A DNA stretch of 64,000 nt, from positions 331,178 to 395,177 of the forward strand of contig BCJU01000001.1 of assembly GCA_001600355.1 (NCBI GenBank), in the 5' to 3' direction. Below the pieces are notes generated by a model. That model was not told where the DNA came from. It worked only from the letters and a program-made list of their open reading frames with translations, and made no database searches. Shown here one piece after another: positions 50,831 through 59,517 of the stretch. A program made the translations under genes and the position numbers. Each line of letters begins with the position of its first letter. Within the stretch, counting starts at the first letter, position 1. The DNA comes from Meira nashicola. Lineage: Eukaryota > Basidiomycota > Exobasidiomycetes > Exobasidiales > Brachybasidiaceae.

Positions 50831-52189
50831 CTACTTCTTTCTCATTTCTCCACGCAAATAAGCAATCATTAGATTCGGGGCCTTCTCTTGAATTGGTTCC
50901 GTTGGGCACCATCCTTCATCACCATTCTCAAATACAATGCAGACTTCTTCGTTCCCATTTCGATGACGCACTTCTTTCACCTCCTTCAATCGCTTGTGCC
51001 AACTTTTGCCCTTGAGATGTGAAGCAACAAATTGTTTCACCTTATCATCTTCATCGTCTGACTCTGAGCCACTGTTGTCATTTGATGAGGGCTCCTCAAC
51101 ATTATCTGCTTCATTTCCAGATGAGGGTTCTTCATCATCACTGGATGCCTTGGAATTTGGCACATTCTCCTTTTCTTCTTCCTCTTCCTCTTTTTCCTCT
51201 TCGCTGTTGACCATTTCAAGCGGTAGTAGTTTGGACTTGACTTGTTTTGGGGCCTTTGTTTTTGTCGTTTGAACCTTCTTCTTAAGTCCAATCTTGCACA
51301 GGTATTGATCTACGATATCTTTGCGGTCCTTCAAATGTTCCTCTGGCTCCCACGTATCATCTTTCGCTTTGTATCCTACCCATCGAACTTTGTACACATT
51401 GTACTCTGATCCATCTGCTCTTTTACGAATACCAGCGGCCACAATCTTTTCAGGAACGTATTCACCGACAATTTCCAATTCATCCTCTGAAGACATTGAC
51501 ATTGACTCTTCTTCCTTTTGCTTCTTCACAGTGACTTTACTTTTGCTGCTCCTTTGGCCTACCTTGGACCATCCATGCGAGCCAGACTTTTTCCTTTTCT
51601 TGTGGGGTTTCTGCGCTTTGTTCTCTTTTGCCTTTGCCTTTGTCTTTGTCTTTGCCTTTAACTTCGTTTTGGAACTGGATGCATGATTTTCGTCCTCTTC
51701 TAGCTCACTCATGATCGGGCTGTCCTTTGGATCTTTGTTCTCTTTTTCTTTATCATCATCATCTTCTTCTTCTTCTGAATCAGGTGCATTCATGTTGTGC
51801 AAGAATGCCTTCTGCTTCCCTTTGCCTTTCAATGGGGAAGATACAGATTTTTGCGACGATGTATGCGCTTGTGGGGTATCGTGTTGGGTCACTTTTTTCC
51901 GTGATGAAGAAGAGCTTCCATTGCCGTGTTTGTGGTGATGCGAGCGATGCTTGGAGGAGCTACTCGATCGATTCTTGGTGACTTTCGATTGTTTTGGAGA
52001 AGAATGCTCGGATTTTGAGCGTGAACGGTCTTTGCGACGGTGATGATTCTTATGGCGAACACGTCCGCGACTCTCCTCACGCAGATGCTCGTTTTCTACT
52101 TCGAGCTCTTCCTCCTCTTCGGATTCATGATTTTGCTCGAATTGGGAATCGCTGGCTTCACTTGGTGTGTTAATCGATCTGACACTCAT
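50831..52189 (-). CDS. HP1/Swi6-like chromodomain protein
   Basis: A 452-residue protein. The first 240 residues are highly charged and disordered with Lys-rich and Glu/Asp-rich blocks. A chromodomain lies at about 241-300 (YVPEKIVAAGIRKRADGSEY; YKVRWVGYKAKDDTWEPEEH), retaining the aromatic W and Y positions for methyl-lysine. After an acidic linker, residues about 390-450 resemble a chromoshadow domain (GKSWHKRLKEVKEVRH, EEVCIVFENGDEGWCP, NLMIAYLRGEMR). This order fits HP1/Swi6 proteins that bind H3K9-methylated heterochromatin. The chromodomain has a 4-5 residue insert (RKRADGSE), and the shadow domain is divergent. It is divergently placed from the METTL3 homologue. Confidence 0.8.
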   Translation of the reverse strand: MSVRSINTPSEASDSQFEQNHESEEEEELEVENEHLREESRGRVRHKNHHRRKDRSRSKSEHSSPKQSKVTKNRSSSSSKHRSHHHKHGNGSSSSSRKKVTQHDTPQAHTSSQKSVSSPLKGKGKQKAFLHNMNAPDSEEEEDDDDKEKENKDPKDSPIMSELEEDENHASSSKTKLKAKTKTKAKAKENKAQKPHKKRKKSGSHGWSKVGQRSSKSKVTVKKQKEEESMSMSSEDELEIVGEYVPEKIVAAGIRKRADGSEYNVYKVRWVGYKAKDDTWEPEEHLKDRKDIVDQYLCKIGLKKKVQTTKTKAPKQVKSKLLPLEMVNSEEEKEEEEEEKENVPNSKASSDDEEPSSGNEADNVEEPSSNDNSGSESDDEDDKVKQFVASHLKGKSWHKRLKEVKEVRHRNGNEEVCIVFENGDEGWCPTEPIQEKAPNLMIAYLRGEMRKK

Positions 52190-52668
52190 TACGGGAAAAT
52201 CTGAATGAGATGATGATTGGGTAGACGAAAAGTTTTGGTCAAAGAATTAGGAAGAAAGACAAATTCACCTTTTTTACGCAATGTTTAAATGATTTCGTAT
52301 CTTGATTGCACTTTGATTTACCAAAAAAAAAGGTGCCCAAAGCGCAGAAGCTGTCTTTTTGTTCCAAGCTCGGAGGCGAAACATATTTTCATTTTCTTCA
52401 TTTCAAATGTTGACTCTCCCGCCGCTTTGATTTATGCAATCAAATCTCAACACAAAGGAAAGTCGAATAGTCTATCTTATGCAAACTAGTACTAAGTACA
52501 TGAAGATTGGCTTTTTGTTGATTAACCATGCAGGAAGGCGCAATTTAAACGCTATGAATGCAAATTAAGCTTCGCGCACAGCAGAAACAACATTTTTTGA
52601 TGTTTTCTTTTGTTCTTCTTCTCGTGCCATCATCGTTTCAAACAAGAATGTAGGCTAAATGCACTACG
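52190..52668. promoter_or_regulatory. Divergent promoter region, HP1-like / METTL3-like
   Basis: Has one TAGTCTA motif at 52468-52474. Near the METTL3-like ATG are an ATG-TAG start-stop element (52648-52653) and an overlapping upstream ORF beginning at 52659. Confidence 0.5.
52468..52474 (+). promoter_or_regulatory. TAGTCTA motif (AATAGTCTAT)
   Basis: Copy 195 bp upstream of the METTL3-like ATG and 279 bp from the HP1-like ATG. Confidence 0.45.
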
Positions 52669-52763
52669 ATGACAGAAGAATTTGGAGAGATTGGAAGTGC
52701 TGCTTGCAAGATTGCAGAAAAATATCTCAGTCGATCGACAGCAAAACAAAAGCTATTACTTAA
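52648..52763 (+). promoter_or_regulatory. Start-stop uORF and overlapping uORF before the METTL3-like gene
   Basis: ATGTAG at 52648-52653 is a minimal uORF. A second upstream ATG at 52659 opens a 34-codon frame that overlaps the main start (52669) and ends at 52763. The main ATG has A at -3, while the 52659 ATG has T. Whether the mRNA includes them depends on the unknown start site. Confidence 0.5.
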
Positions 52764-53988
52764 TGCTTTCCATGCGCCTGATTCTCGTTATCAGCCTATT
52801 TGTCGTTTTTTGACTCTTAAAGAATGTGCAATTGATAGGAGCAAAAATAAAACGTCAGAAGTTATGATCGATGAAGCATGTGATGATGTACACTTTGAAC
52901 CAATCATATACCCACAAACAGATATTAGCTTGGGACATTGTAGTTATTTGAACACTTGTCATCGAACATCGCGATGTAAATATTTGCACTTCAATCCTGT
53001 TAGAAGACCAAATGCACCACCATTCAAATGGCAAACAATTTACGAGGACGTTCCTATGCCAATCAGGAGGAAGCAATCTAATGTGACACCTACCGAATCA
53101 GGCGTAGAAGGCAATGTGTATGGTAACACACAGCTTTCGCTAGAAGAAGATGAGCAAAAGTTCGTAGAAGCTTTGATCCGTCATCCAGCAAGAGCATTAC
53201 ATGCAAACGGATTAAAAGAATGGAGTAGAGACACAAAACAATCACCAGAGCTAACACCAGCTCAATGGATTGATGCAGATTTGAAATCATTTGATTATTC
53301 TATGTTGGGCAAATTTGATATAATCGTTGCTGATCCTCCATGGGATATACATATGAGTTTGCCATATGGAACAATGTCGGATGATGATATGCGTGCAATG
53401 CCTTTTCCGCAATTACAAGATGAAGGTTTCTTATTCCTTTGGGTAACTGGACGTGCGATGGAATTAGGAAGAGAATTGTTATCATATTGGGGTTATACGA
53501 GAACGGATGAAATAATTTGGGTAAAAGTAGGACAAACTCAAAGGCTCATCAGAACGGGAAGAACGGGACATTGGCTAAATCATACCAAAGAGCATTGTCT
53601 GGTGGGCGTAAAAGTGAAGTCTGACAAGGTCGAATCGTCGCAAACACCAATCGTATCTACACTCTCACCGCCTTCCAACGTCACATATCCAGCTTCTCAT
53701 GCTCCCGGAATTCCTGCCAAGAGTTTACTTCCATCTTGGGCAAATGCAGGATTGGATGCTGATGTGATTGTTGCAGAAGTACGTGATACATCTCGTAAGC
53801 CTGATGAATTATACAACATAATTGAAAGGCTGTGTCCCAAGGGTAGAAAGATCGAGTTGTTTGGTAGAAGGCATAATGCAAGACCAGGTTGGATCACCGT
53901 TGGTAATCAATTGAAAGGCGATCATATCGTCGACACCACTTTAAAACAAAATGTGGAAGCGTGGAGACAGAAAGCTAGAAGAATTTAG
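52669..53988 (+). CDS. IME4: METTL3/Ime4-type mRNA N6-adenosine methyltransferase
   Basis: A 439-residue single-exon protein. Two CCCH zinc-finger regions precede the catalytic domain: ICRFLTLKEC...CDDVHF (about 44-76) and LGHCSYLNTCHRTSRCKYLH (about 88-108), as in METTL3. The MT-A70 domain begins QWIDADLKSFDYSMLGKFDI; the catalytic DPPW is at 222-225, followed by LPYGTMSDDDMRAMPFPQL, FLFLWVTGRAMELGREL, RTGRTGHWLNHTKEHCLVGV and KIELFGRRHNARPGW. It transfers methyl from SAM to mRNA adenosine in the nucleus, normally with a METTL14/Kar4-type partner. About 40 extra residues (about 318-360) are inserted after VGVK relative to the human loop. Upstream ORFs may limit translation. Confidence 0.93.
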   Translation: MTEEFGEIGSAACKIAEKYLSRSTAKQKLLLNAFHAPDSRYQPICRFLTLKECAIDRSKNKTSEVMIDEACDDVHFEPIIYPQTDISLGHCSYLNTCHRTSRCKYLHFNPVRRPNAPPFKWQTIYEDVPMPIRRKQSNVTPTESGVEGNVYGNTQLSLEEDEQKFVEALIRHPARALHANGLKEWSRDTKQSPELTPAQWIDADLKSFDYSMLGKFDIIVADPPWDIHMSLPYGTMSDDDMRAMPFPQLQDEGFLFLWVTGRAMELGRELLSYWGYTRTDEIIWVKVGQTQRLIRTGRTGHWLNHTKEHCLVGVKVKSDKVESSQTPIVSTLSPPSNVTYPASHAPGIPAKSLLPSWANAGLDADVIVAEVRDTSRKPDELYNIIERLCPKGRKIELFGRRHNARPGWITVGNQLKGDHIVDTTLKQNVEAWRQKARRI

Positions 53989-54146
53989 AGTTGTACTATT
54001 CATGCGAAATATGTGAAAAAATCATACTATTTTGTGCATAAGAAAAGATCAGAAAGCAATGGGGTAAAAGTCTAACAATCGGAATGATAAAGGAATATAG
54101 AAAGAATAAATGATATATTTTAATCTGTTTATAATGCTAAAAACGT

Positions 54147-56015
54147 TTATTGCTTCACTGTACCAATGATACCTTCTTTGTAGTATTTAGCAATGACGGA
54201 TTTGTCGTGCAACATGTTAAATTCTTCAGTTGCATCACGTCCCTTGTAAAGCAAGATTGCCTTACGACCACCTGGATGATCGTCCAAGAATCCGGTAGCA
54301 TCAATCACTTGACCGTTAACGGCAACCCAGCAATCATCATCAGATGCATGCTTGGCAACTTCTTCCATACTGATCTCTCTTAATTCATTTGCAGGAGTTT
54401 CTTTCTTTTGAGCTTTTGCGTTTTCAGCTGCAGGTTGAGGGCCAGCAGAAGAAGTTGCAACTTGTTGAGTAGATCCTGAAGTGGCTGCGTTTCCTTGACT
54501 TTGTCCTTGACCGTCCCAGCTGAAAGTTAAACTGACATTTTTGCTTTCAGGGTTAACACGAACGGTTGTGGATAAATGATTAGCAACTTGACCTGCACGT
54601 CCGGCAGCAATCTTTCCGGTAGAGATACCACGTAAAAGGTAAGAAGTAGCACTATCACCGGCAACACGACCGAAAACTACGCAACCCAAAAGGGAAGAAC
54701 CTCCCAAACGGTTAGCACCATGAACACCACCAGCAATTTCACCGGAAGCAAATAAACCATCAATTGGCTTTCCGTTGTTATCCAAAACGTGACCTTCAGG
54801 ACTAATTTCAACACCACCCATAGTGTAATGCAAAACTGGAGTCATGAGAGCTACGTGGAAAGTGTCATTCATCTTCATGTTATGGTTGTGGAAGAACTTT
54901 TTGTTCCATGGGCACTTCTTCTTGCCGGTTGCGATTTCATTGTAATCATCAAATGTGGATTTAAGTTTATCAGCAGAAAGTCCCATTTCTTTGGCCAAAG
55001 CTTCTCCAGAGTCGAATTTTTTCATTAATCCACGTCCAGTGTAATGCTTGCAATGCCATTCGATTTCCTTGGATGCTTCACCGTTTAAGATCAAACGAAC
55101 AGGGAATTTGTTGTTATCCCACATACGTCCTGTAACGTAATCACGATGTCCTAATTCATCGGCAAATCGGTTTCCTTCAGCATCAAGTAAAAGACCACCA
55201 CAACCACGTAAAGCTTCAGCAGCCAAGAATTTAACTTTTGCATCGGGTTCTTTAGGGTCAACCAAACCAGTTGGATGAACTTGAACTTTTTCCAAATCGA
55301 TCAAACGACCACCAATTGCGGCAACCATCTTTTGACCGTCACCGGTACAATGATCACCGTTTGTGGTAGGTAAATGCATCAAATCAGGACGATGTTTTTT
55401 CAACAAAGAGTTAACATCATCAAAATCGGCTGCGTAACCACCAGTTGCTAAGACGACTGGACCGTGTTCTTGATGTGTTTGACCACCGGCAGTGTATTCG
55501 ACACCAACGACTGCATTATTTTCGTACAAAAGTTTTGTAACTCTTGCTTTACGAACGATTTGAACACGTTCAGGTGTAGTTTCAGCTAATTCTTCAATCT
55601 TTTCCATTTGTGCATATGTGATTGTCATACCTGGGAATTGAGCGCCTCCACGATGTGTACGTGGTTGAGAGTGACCACCTAAACGAGAAACTTTTGATAA
55701 ATCTAAATTGAAACGATCTTGTAACCAATTGACGGCCTCACCTGAACGACCAGTTAAAACTTTGATTAAATCATCTCTTGCTAAATCACGAGCGGATTTC
55801 TTTGTATCGTTAAAAAAGATTTTTGCCGAATCAGGAATGTCTAAATCAGCTTGAGTTGCAGTTCCGGCACCATTGATACCAGAAGTAGCTTTTGTACTAT
55901 TACCACCAAAGAATGCATTCTTATCCAAAACTAAAACATTTCCACCACGTTCTAAAATTGTATGTGCGGCAGATAAACCACTCAAACCACCACCAACGAC
56001 GATTGCTTTAGCCAT
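54147..56015 (-). CDS. Fumarate reductase (Frd1/Osm1-like flavoprotein) with cytochrome b5 tail
   Basis: A 622-residue single-exon protein. The FAD Rossmann motif VVGGGLSGLSAAHTILERGG starts at residue 7, with no targeting peptide ahead of it, suggesting a cytosolic enzyme. Flavoprotein blocks continue (SGINGAGTATQADL, GGHSQPRTHRGG, ALRGCGGLLLDAEGNRFADE, YTMGGVEISPEGHVLD, GGVHGANRLGGSSLLGCVVF). These include the substrate-binding His/Arg region. After an Ala/Gln-rich linker comes a cytochrome b5 domain (about 545-622) with HPGG (His580) and the second haem ligand His603. Such enzymes reduce fumarate to succinate to reoxidise FADH2/NADH when oxygen is low. The b5 fusion is known in fungal relatives. 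Strong codon bias suggests high expression. Confidence 0.95.
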   Translation of the reverse strand: MAKAIVVGGGLSGLSAAHTILERGGNVLVLDKNAFFGGNSTKATSGINGAGTATQADLDIPDSAKIFFNDTKKSARDLARDDLIKVLTGRSGEAVNWLQDRFNLDLSKVSRLGGHSQPRTHRGGAQFPGMTITYAQMEKIEELAETTPERVQIVRKARVTKLLYENNAVVGVEYTAGGQTHQEHGPVVLATGGYAADFDDVNSLLKKHRPDLMHLPTTNGDHCTGDGQKMVAAIGGRLIDLEKVQVHPTGLVDPKEPDAKVKFLAAEALRGCGGLLLDAEGNRFADELGHRDYVTGRMWDNNKFPVRLILNGEASKEIEWHCKHYTGRGLMKKFDSGEALAKEMGLSADKLKSTFDDYNEIATGKKKCPWNKKFFHNHNMKMNDTFHVALMTPVLHYTMGGVEISPEGHVLDNNGKPIDGLFASGEIAGGVHGANRLGGSSLLGCVVFGRVAGDSATSYLLRGISTGKIAAGRAGQVANHLSTTVRVNPESKNVSLTFSWDGQGQSQGNAATSGSTQQVATSSAGPQPAAENAKAQKKETPANELREISMEEVAKHASDDDCWVAVNGQVIDATGFLDDHPGGRKAILLYKGRDATEEFNMLHDKSVIAKYYKEGIIGTVKQ

Positions 56016-57205
56016 TATGATAAAGTTGTAGAAAAGGTGAGAAAGAAAGGAAAGTTATGTAGTTTTACCTGAATGAATAATAAGGGTAGGTAAAAAAGGT
56101 ATGATGGTTAAAAGGAAGGTTGAGAAAGAGTATCTGTGGGGATATTCTAGGTTTGAAGTTTATGTACCTCATTCCCTCCTGATCCCCTCGGCTGACCAAT
56201 GAGCATGCTTCATCCAATCGTGCGTGCGCACATTTACAGTCAATTGTGTACGTGCGCACTTTGCTCCTCATACACATATAATTCATGACATTTTTATTCA
56301 ATTCCAGCTCGACTCGGCGTTTGTGAAAGAGTGCCGGTTGCATTAGATCTTTTTCTTAAACATAATATCCGAAAGGGCATGCGAACGAGAAGGAGAAATA
56401 GTACTTTTCTTACCCTATCAGTTGGAAGGACACGTAGCCGTAATATTGAAGAATGCAATCGTAAAGTGCCACAAAAGTAGGACCCTCTTCGAAGCCAGTC
56501 AAGTTGGTTTGATTTTCGGCTATTGGCAAACCGAACAACACAAAGAAAAAGGGCGGAATCTCCCTTGAACAGAGAAAGTTATCCAATAAAATTGTGTTGT
56601 ATGCACTCGCACAAACACACAATCCCACGCCTTCCAATCAATAGGTTAATTTTTCTATTGGATTGTGCATCATGCAAGGAAAAAGTACACTGATCAGAAG
56701 CACGTTTTCTTGGCTCAAATAAGCCAGCAACACAAAAATTGAACGCGGGGTTATTGTACAACACAAAAAAAAAAGATAGAACGGCAGTACGAAGCCCGGG
56801 TCAGGTATTTTTAACAAGCGTTGTTCAGGGCTGCGTGCGCAACCTAATTGCAGCGCGGGGTTAGCTGCAGATGATTTCTTAATTTTAAACGTTTTAACGC
56901 ATACAAAGTCTGGGGAAAAGATCAGTTGGCACGAAAGAAGGCTAAGCTTAAATATGTGAAGTCTTATTGGCTAAGAAGAAAAAAAGGCGCGGCATTTAGT
57001 CTAAACTACAATATACTACTCACACAAGTGTAAACTAGGAATCCCGCTTAGATCCTTCTTCTTTTGCCCCCTCACACTAGAATATGTATCCGAGATGCAT
57101 GTTTAAATAAGCAAGGTATGATATTGAAGAAAGCCCTAAATGAGTGTGAATATAAATAAACGAATGTGGTAATAAAAAGAAGAAAAGTATAATAAGAACA
57201 AACAA
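56016..57205. promoter_or_regulatory. Upstream region of the fumarate reductase; 3' end of secreted gene A
   Basis: About 1.2 kb with one TAGTCTA motif (56997). Minus-strand frames at 56065-56343 and 56410-56764 overlap low-quality sequence and have no recognisable product. Confidence 0.45.
56997..57003 (+). promoter_or_regulatory. TAGTCTA motif (TTTAGTCTAA)
   Basis: Weakest copy by flanks; 982 bp upstream of the fumarate reductase ATG. Confidence 0.35.
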
Positions 57206-58183
57206 TCATACATTTGTAGGACCGAGTGGATTACAATTTACCACTAATAAGTCACCTGTTTGTTCATTATCATTTCCGTTTGGATTTGAACATTTTTGTG
57301 ACATCCAATAAGCGTAAGAATTGCTAACTGGACCGTCAAAGTGATTCTTTAAACCTGAAGGACCATAATGAACTTTATACGTTGCTTGATTGCATTGAAC
57401 GAAAAATCTTGTATCATCTGCGTATTTGCAAAATTTTCCTGTTTGATCACATGCTAAAGGACCATGTTGTTTTGATGAAGGATCTAAAATAAGTTTTCCT
57501 TCTTTTCCTTCAATTGTAACACATTTACCTTTTCCAGGACCACATTCGAATCCAAAAGGAGAATCTTTACGATTATAATTATAATTTGGCGTACAACCTC
57601 CTTGTAAATAACGTTGATCATGAATTAAACCATCACAATCAACTACAAATGTATCACCAATTTGAGCTGATTCTAATTTACTTGGATGTGTACAATGTTG
57701 TGAAATAAAGTAACCAAATGCATTTTGAACATTATTTTGTGCTCTACCTAATTTACTATCACCAAAGAATTGAACTGTAATTTTACCTTTTTCTTGTGGA
57801 CATTCAACAGTTAACATTGAATTTTTTGGATATTGACATACTTTTCCATTTGGATCACATTTTATCGGTGGAATAGGTTGACTAATTATTTTGCCTGAAT
57901 TTAAAAGTGCAACACAAGGTAATTTACCTGGTCCACAATCTAAATTACCAGTGTTTGATTAACCTATAGTATAATTCGAATTTGGACAAACAGGTTGAGG
58001 ATTTGGTGTAGGAGGTTGTGGTTTAGGTTTAGGTTTTGGTGGCTTGGGATGATGTTTGATTTTGCGATGATGATGATGTTGACGATGACCGCGATGATGT
58101 TTATGGTGATTTCTTGGTTCGGCTGTTGCACTAAATATAAGTGCAGCAACAATAAGAAAGAGCGTAATGAATGATGTTTTCAT
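57206..58183 (-). pseudogene. Secreted cysteine-rich protein A, two-module, interrupted by in-frame TAA
   Basis: One continuous frame of 326 codons from ATG 58183 to 57206 is broken only by a TAA at 57959-57961. Upstream of it lie a signal peptide (MKTSFITLFLIVAALIFSA), a His/Lys/Pro-rich segment with 11 His (about residues 24-47) and the first Cys. Downstream lie two copies of an eight-cysteine module (CGP-x3-PC; C-x6-C-x11-C; C-x18-C). The neighbouring paralogue (58693-59517) reads Gln at the matching site, so a CAA-to-TAA change is the simplest explanation. No other lesion is seen in the downstream 248 codons, suggesting a recent event, stop readthrough or an assembly error. Without readthrough the product would be a 74-residue His-rich secreted peptide. 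No named family recognised. Confidence 0.75.
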
Positions 58184-58692
58184 AGTGTAAAACGAACGTA
58201 AAATAAACAGAATGTGGGAGAATTAATAAACTTTATAAAGATTCAATTGATATTTATATAAATTTTAGATACATATTGACGAGGAGACAAAAGAATGCGG
58301 AAATATGAGAATCATCTTCACTGTATGAATGTATCAAGATATCACAGCATTACGCCCATTTTCACCCCTATCAATCATTCGGACCGTAAGTCGTGGAATT
58401 GTGAAATTGCATTTGAACTTTTTTAATAAAAAAGGATTAGCCCCTAAATCTCGCTAATATACACTTCCATTTAGGAACTTATACAGATATGTTTCGATCA
58501 ATATATCTCGATAAAAATTATATAAATCGATATAATTTAAATAGATGCGGATTCATACAATCCGAAATTGGACAAAGAAAAGATTGAATAAAGAGGATCA
58601 AAGAGGATAGATGAAAGAATTAATTAAAAGGGTCAATGTGGGTAGGTACATCAATAAAGAAAGAGAAATGTTTAATGGACCGTGAGATCCGA
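58184..58692. promoter_or_regulatory. Promoter region of secreted gene A; 3' end of gene B
   Basis: About 500 bp, AT-rich (58430-58560), no ORF and no remnant of a third cysteine-rich module seen. Confidence 0.4.
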
Positions 58693-59517
58693 TCAATGTT
58701 TAGGTTTAGGAGCAAGAGCATTGCAATTGATGACCAATAAATCACCATTGGAAGTTGATTCTTTCTGACTTGGTCCTTTGCATTTGTTGGACATAAAGTA
58801 AGCATGTGAATTATTAACTTTACCGTCAATCGTATCTTTCTTGTCAAATTTAATATTATAAGTTCCTTGCTTACATTTAACAGAGAAACTTGATGTATCA
58901 GGGAATTTACAAGTTCTACCATCTTGATCACAAGCGACTGAATCACTTGGCTTTTTAACAAATTCGCCATCTTTTCCTTCAAGCGTAACACATTTTCCGA
59001 TCGAAGGACCACATTGGAATGCATGATTAGTGTTTCCATGACGATTGAAACCGTAATCAGGGTCACATTTCTTACCACCACCACCACCACCCTTTAACGA
59101 ATTACAATCTACCACTAAAGTGTCACCTTTTTGACTTGATTCCAATTTACTTGGTTGAGTACATGCGTTTGAAACAAAGTATACTTGTGCATTTTGTGCA
59201 TGATTTTGTGCAGTTGCATGATTTTTACTACCAACGAATTGAACTGTAACTGTACCTTGACTGCATTGAACAGTTAACATTGAATCATCTGCGTATTGGC
59301 AAACTTTTTTGCCAGAATCACATTTGACAGGTTTAGAAGGCTTATTGATAAATTTGCCTTCATTAAGTAAAGCAACACAAGGTTGTTTACCAGGACCACA
59401 AGAGATACCGCTCTTATCAATTTGTCCGATGTTGTAATTTTGAGTGCAATTGTCAGCAGCTTGAACGCTTGCAAATCCAAACGCCAAGATCACAAGAGAA
59501 GTTGTGAAAGATTTCAT
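58693..59517 (-). CDS. Secreted cysteine-rich protein B with two eight-cysteine modules
   Basis: A 274-residue protein from the ATG at 59517 (MKSFTTSLVILAFGFASVQA, a clear signal peptide); the frame upstream begins without ATG. Two homologous modules follow (about residues 23-143 and 150-270), separated by a Gly-rich hinge (GGGGGGKK). Each has eight cysteines with invariant spacings: CGP-x4-C, C-x6-C-x11-C, and a final C-x18-C with a GD-x-LVV-x-CN ending (GDTLVVDCNS, GDLLVINCNA). There is no membrane anchor or GPI signal. Disulfide-stabilised extracellular function is likely; effector, adhesion or wall roles are possible but unsupported. Module 1 resembles module 1 of gene A more than its own module 2, so the module duplication preceded the gene duplication. 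Confidence 0.85.
   Translation of the reverse strand: MKSFTTSLVILAFGFASVQAADNCTQNYNIGQIDKSGISCGPGKQPCVALLNEGKFINKPSKPVKCDSGKKVCQYADDSMLTVQCSQGTVTVQFVGSKNHATAQNHAQNAQVYFVSNACTQPSKLESSQKGDTLVVDCNSLKGGGGGGKKCDPDYGFNRHGNTNHAFQCGPSIGKCVTLEGKDGEFVKKPSDSVACDQDGRTCKFPDTSSFSVKCKQGTYNIKFDKKDTIDGKVNNSHAYFMSNKCKGPSQKESTSNGDLLVINCNALAPKPKH

Noticed and set aside
57936..57962. A 24-nt GT...AG segment that would remove the TAA in secreted gene A
   Set aside because: It keeps the frame, but 24 nt is well below the shortest intron seen here (59 bp), with no branch site.
57959..58183. The 74-codon His-rich frame as an independent gene
   Set aside because: It is in the same frame as the downstream modules and ends with the first cysteine of module 1, so it is the N-terminal part of one gene.
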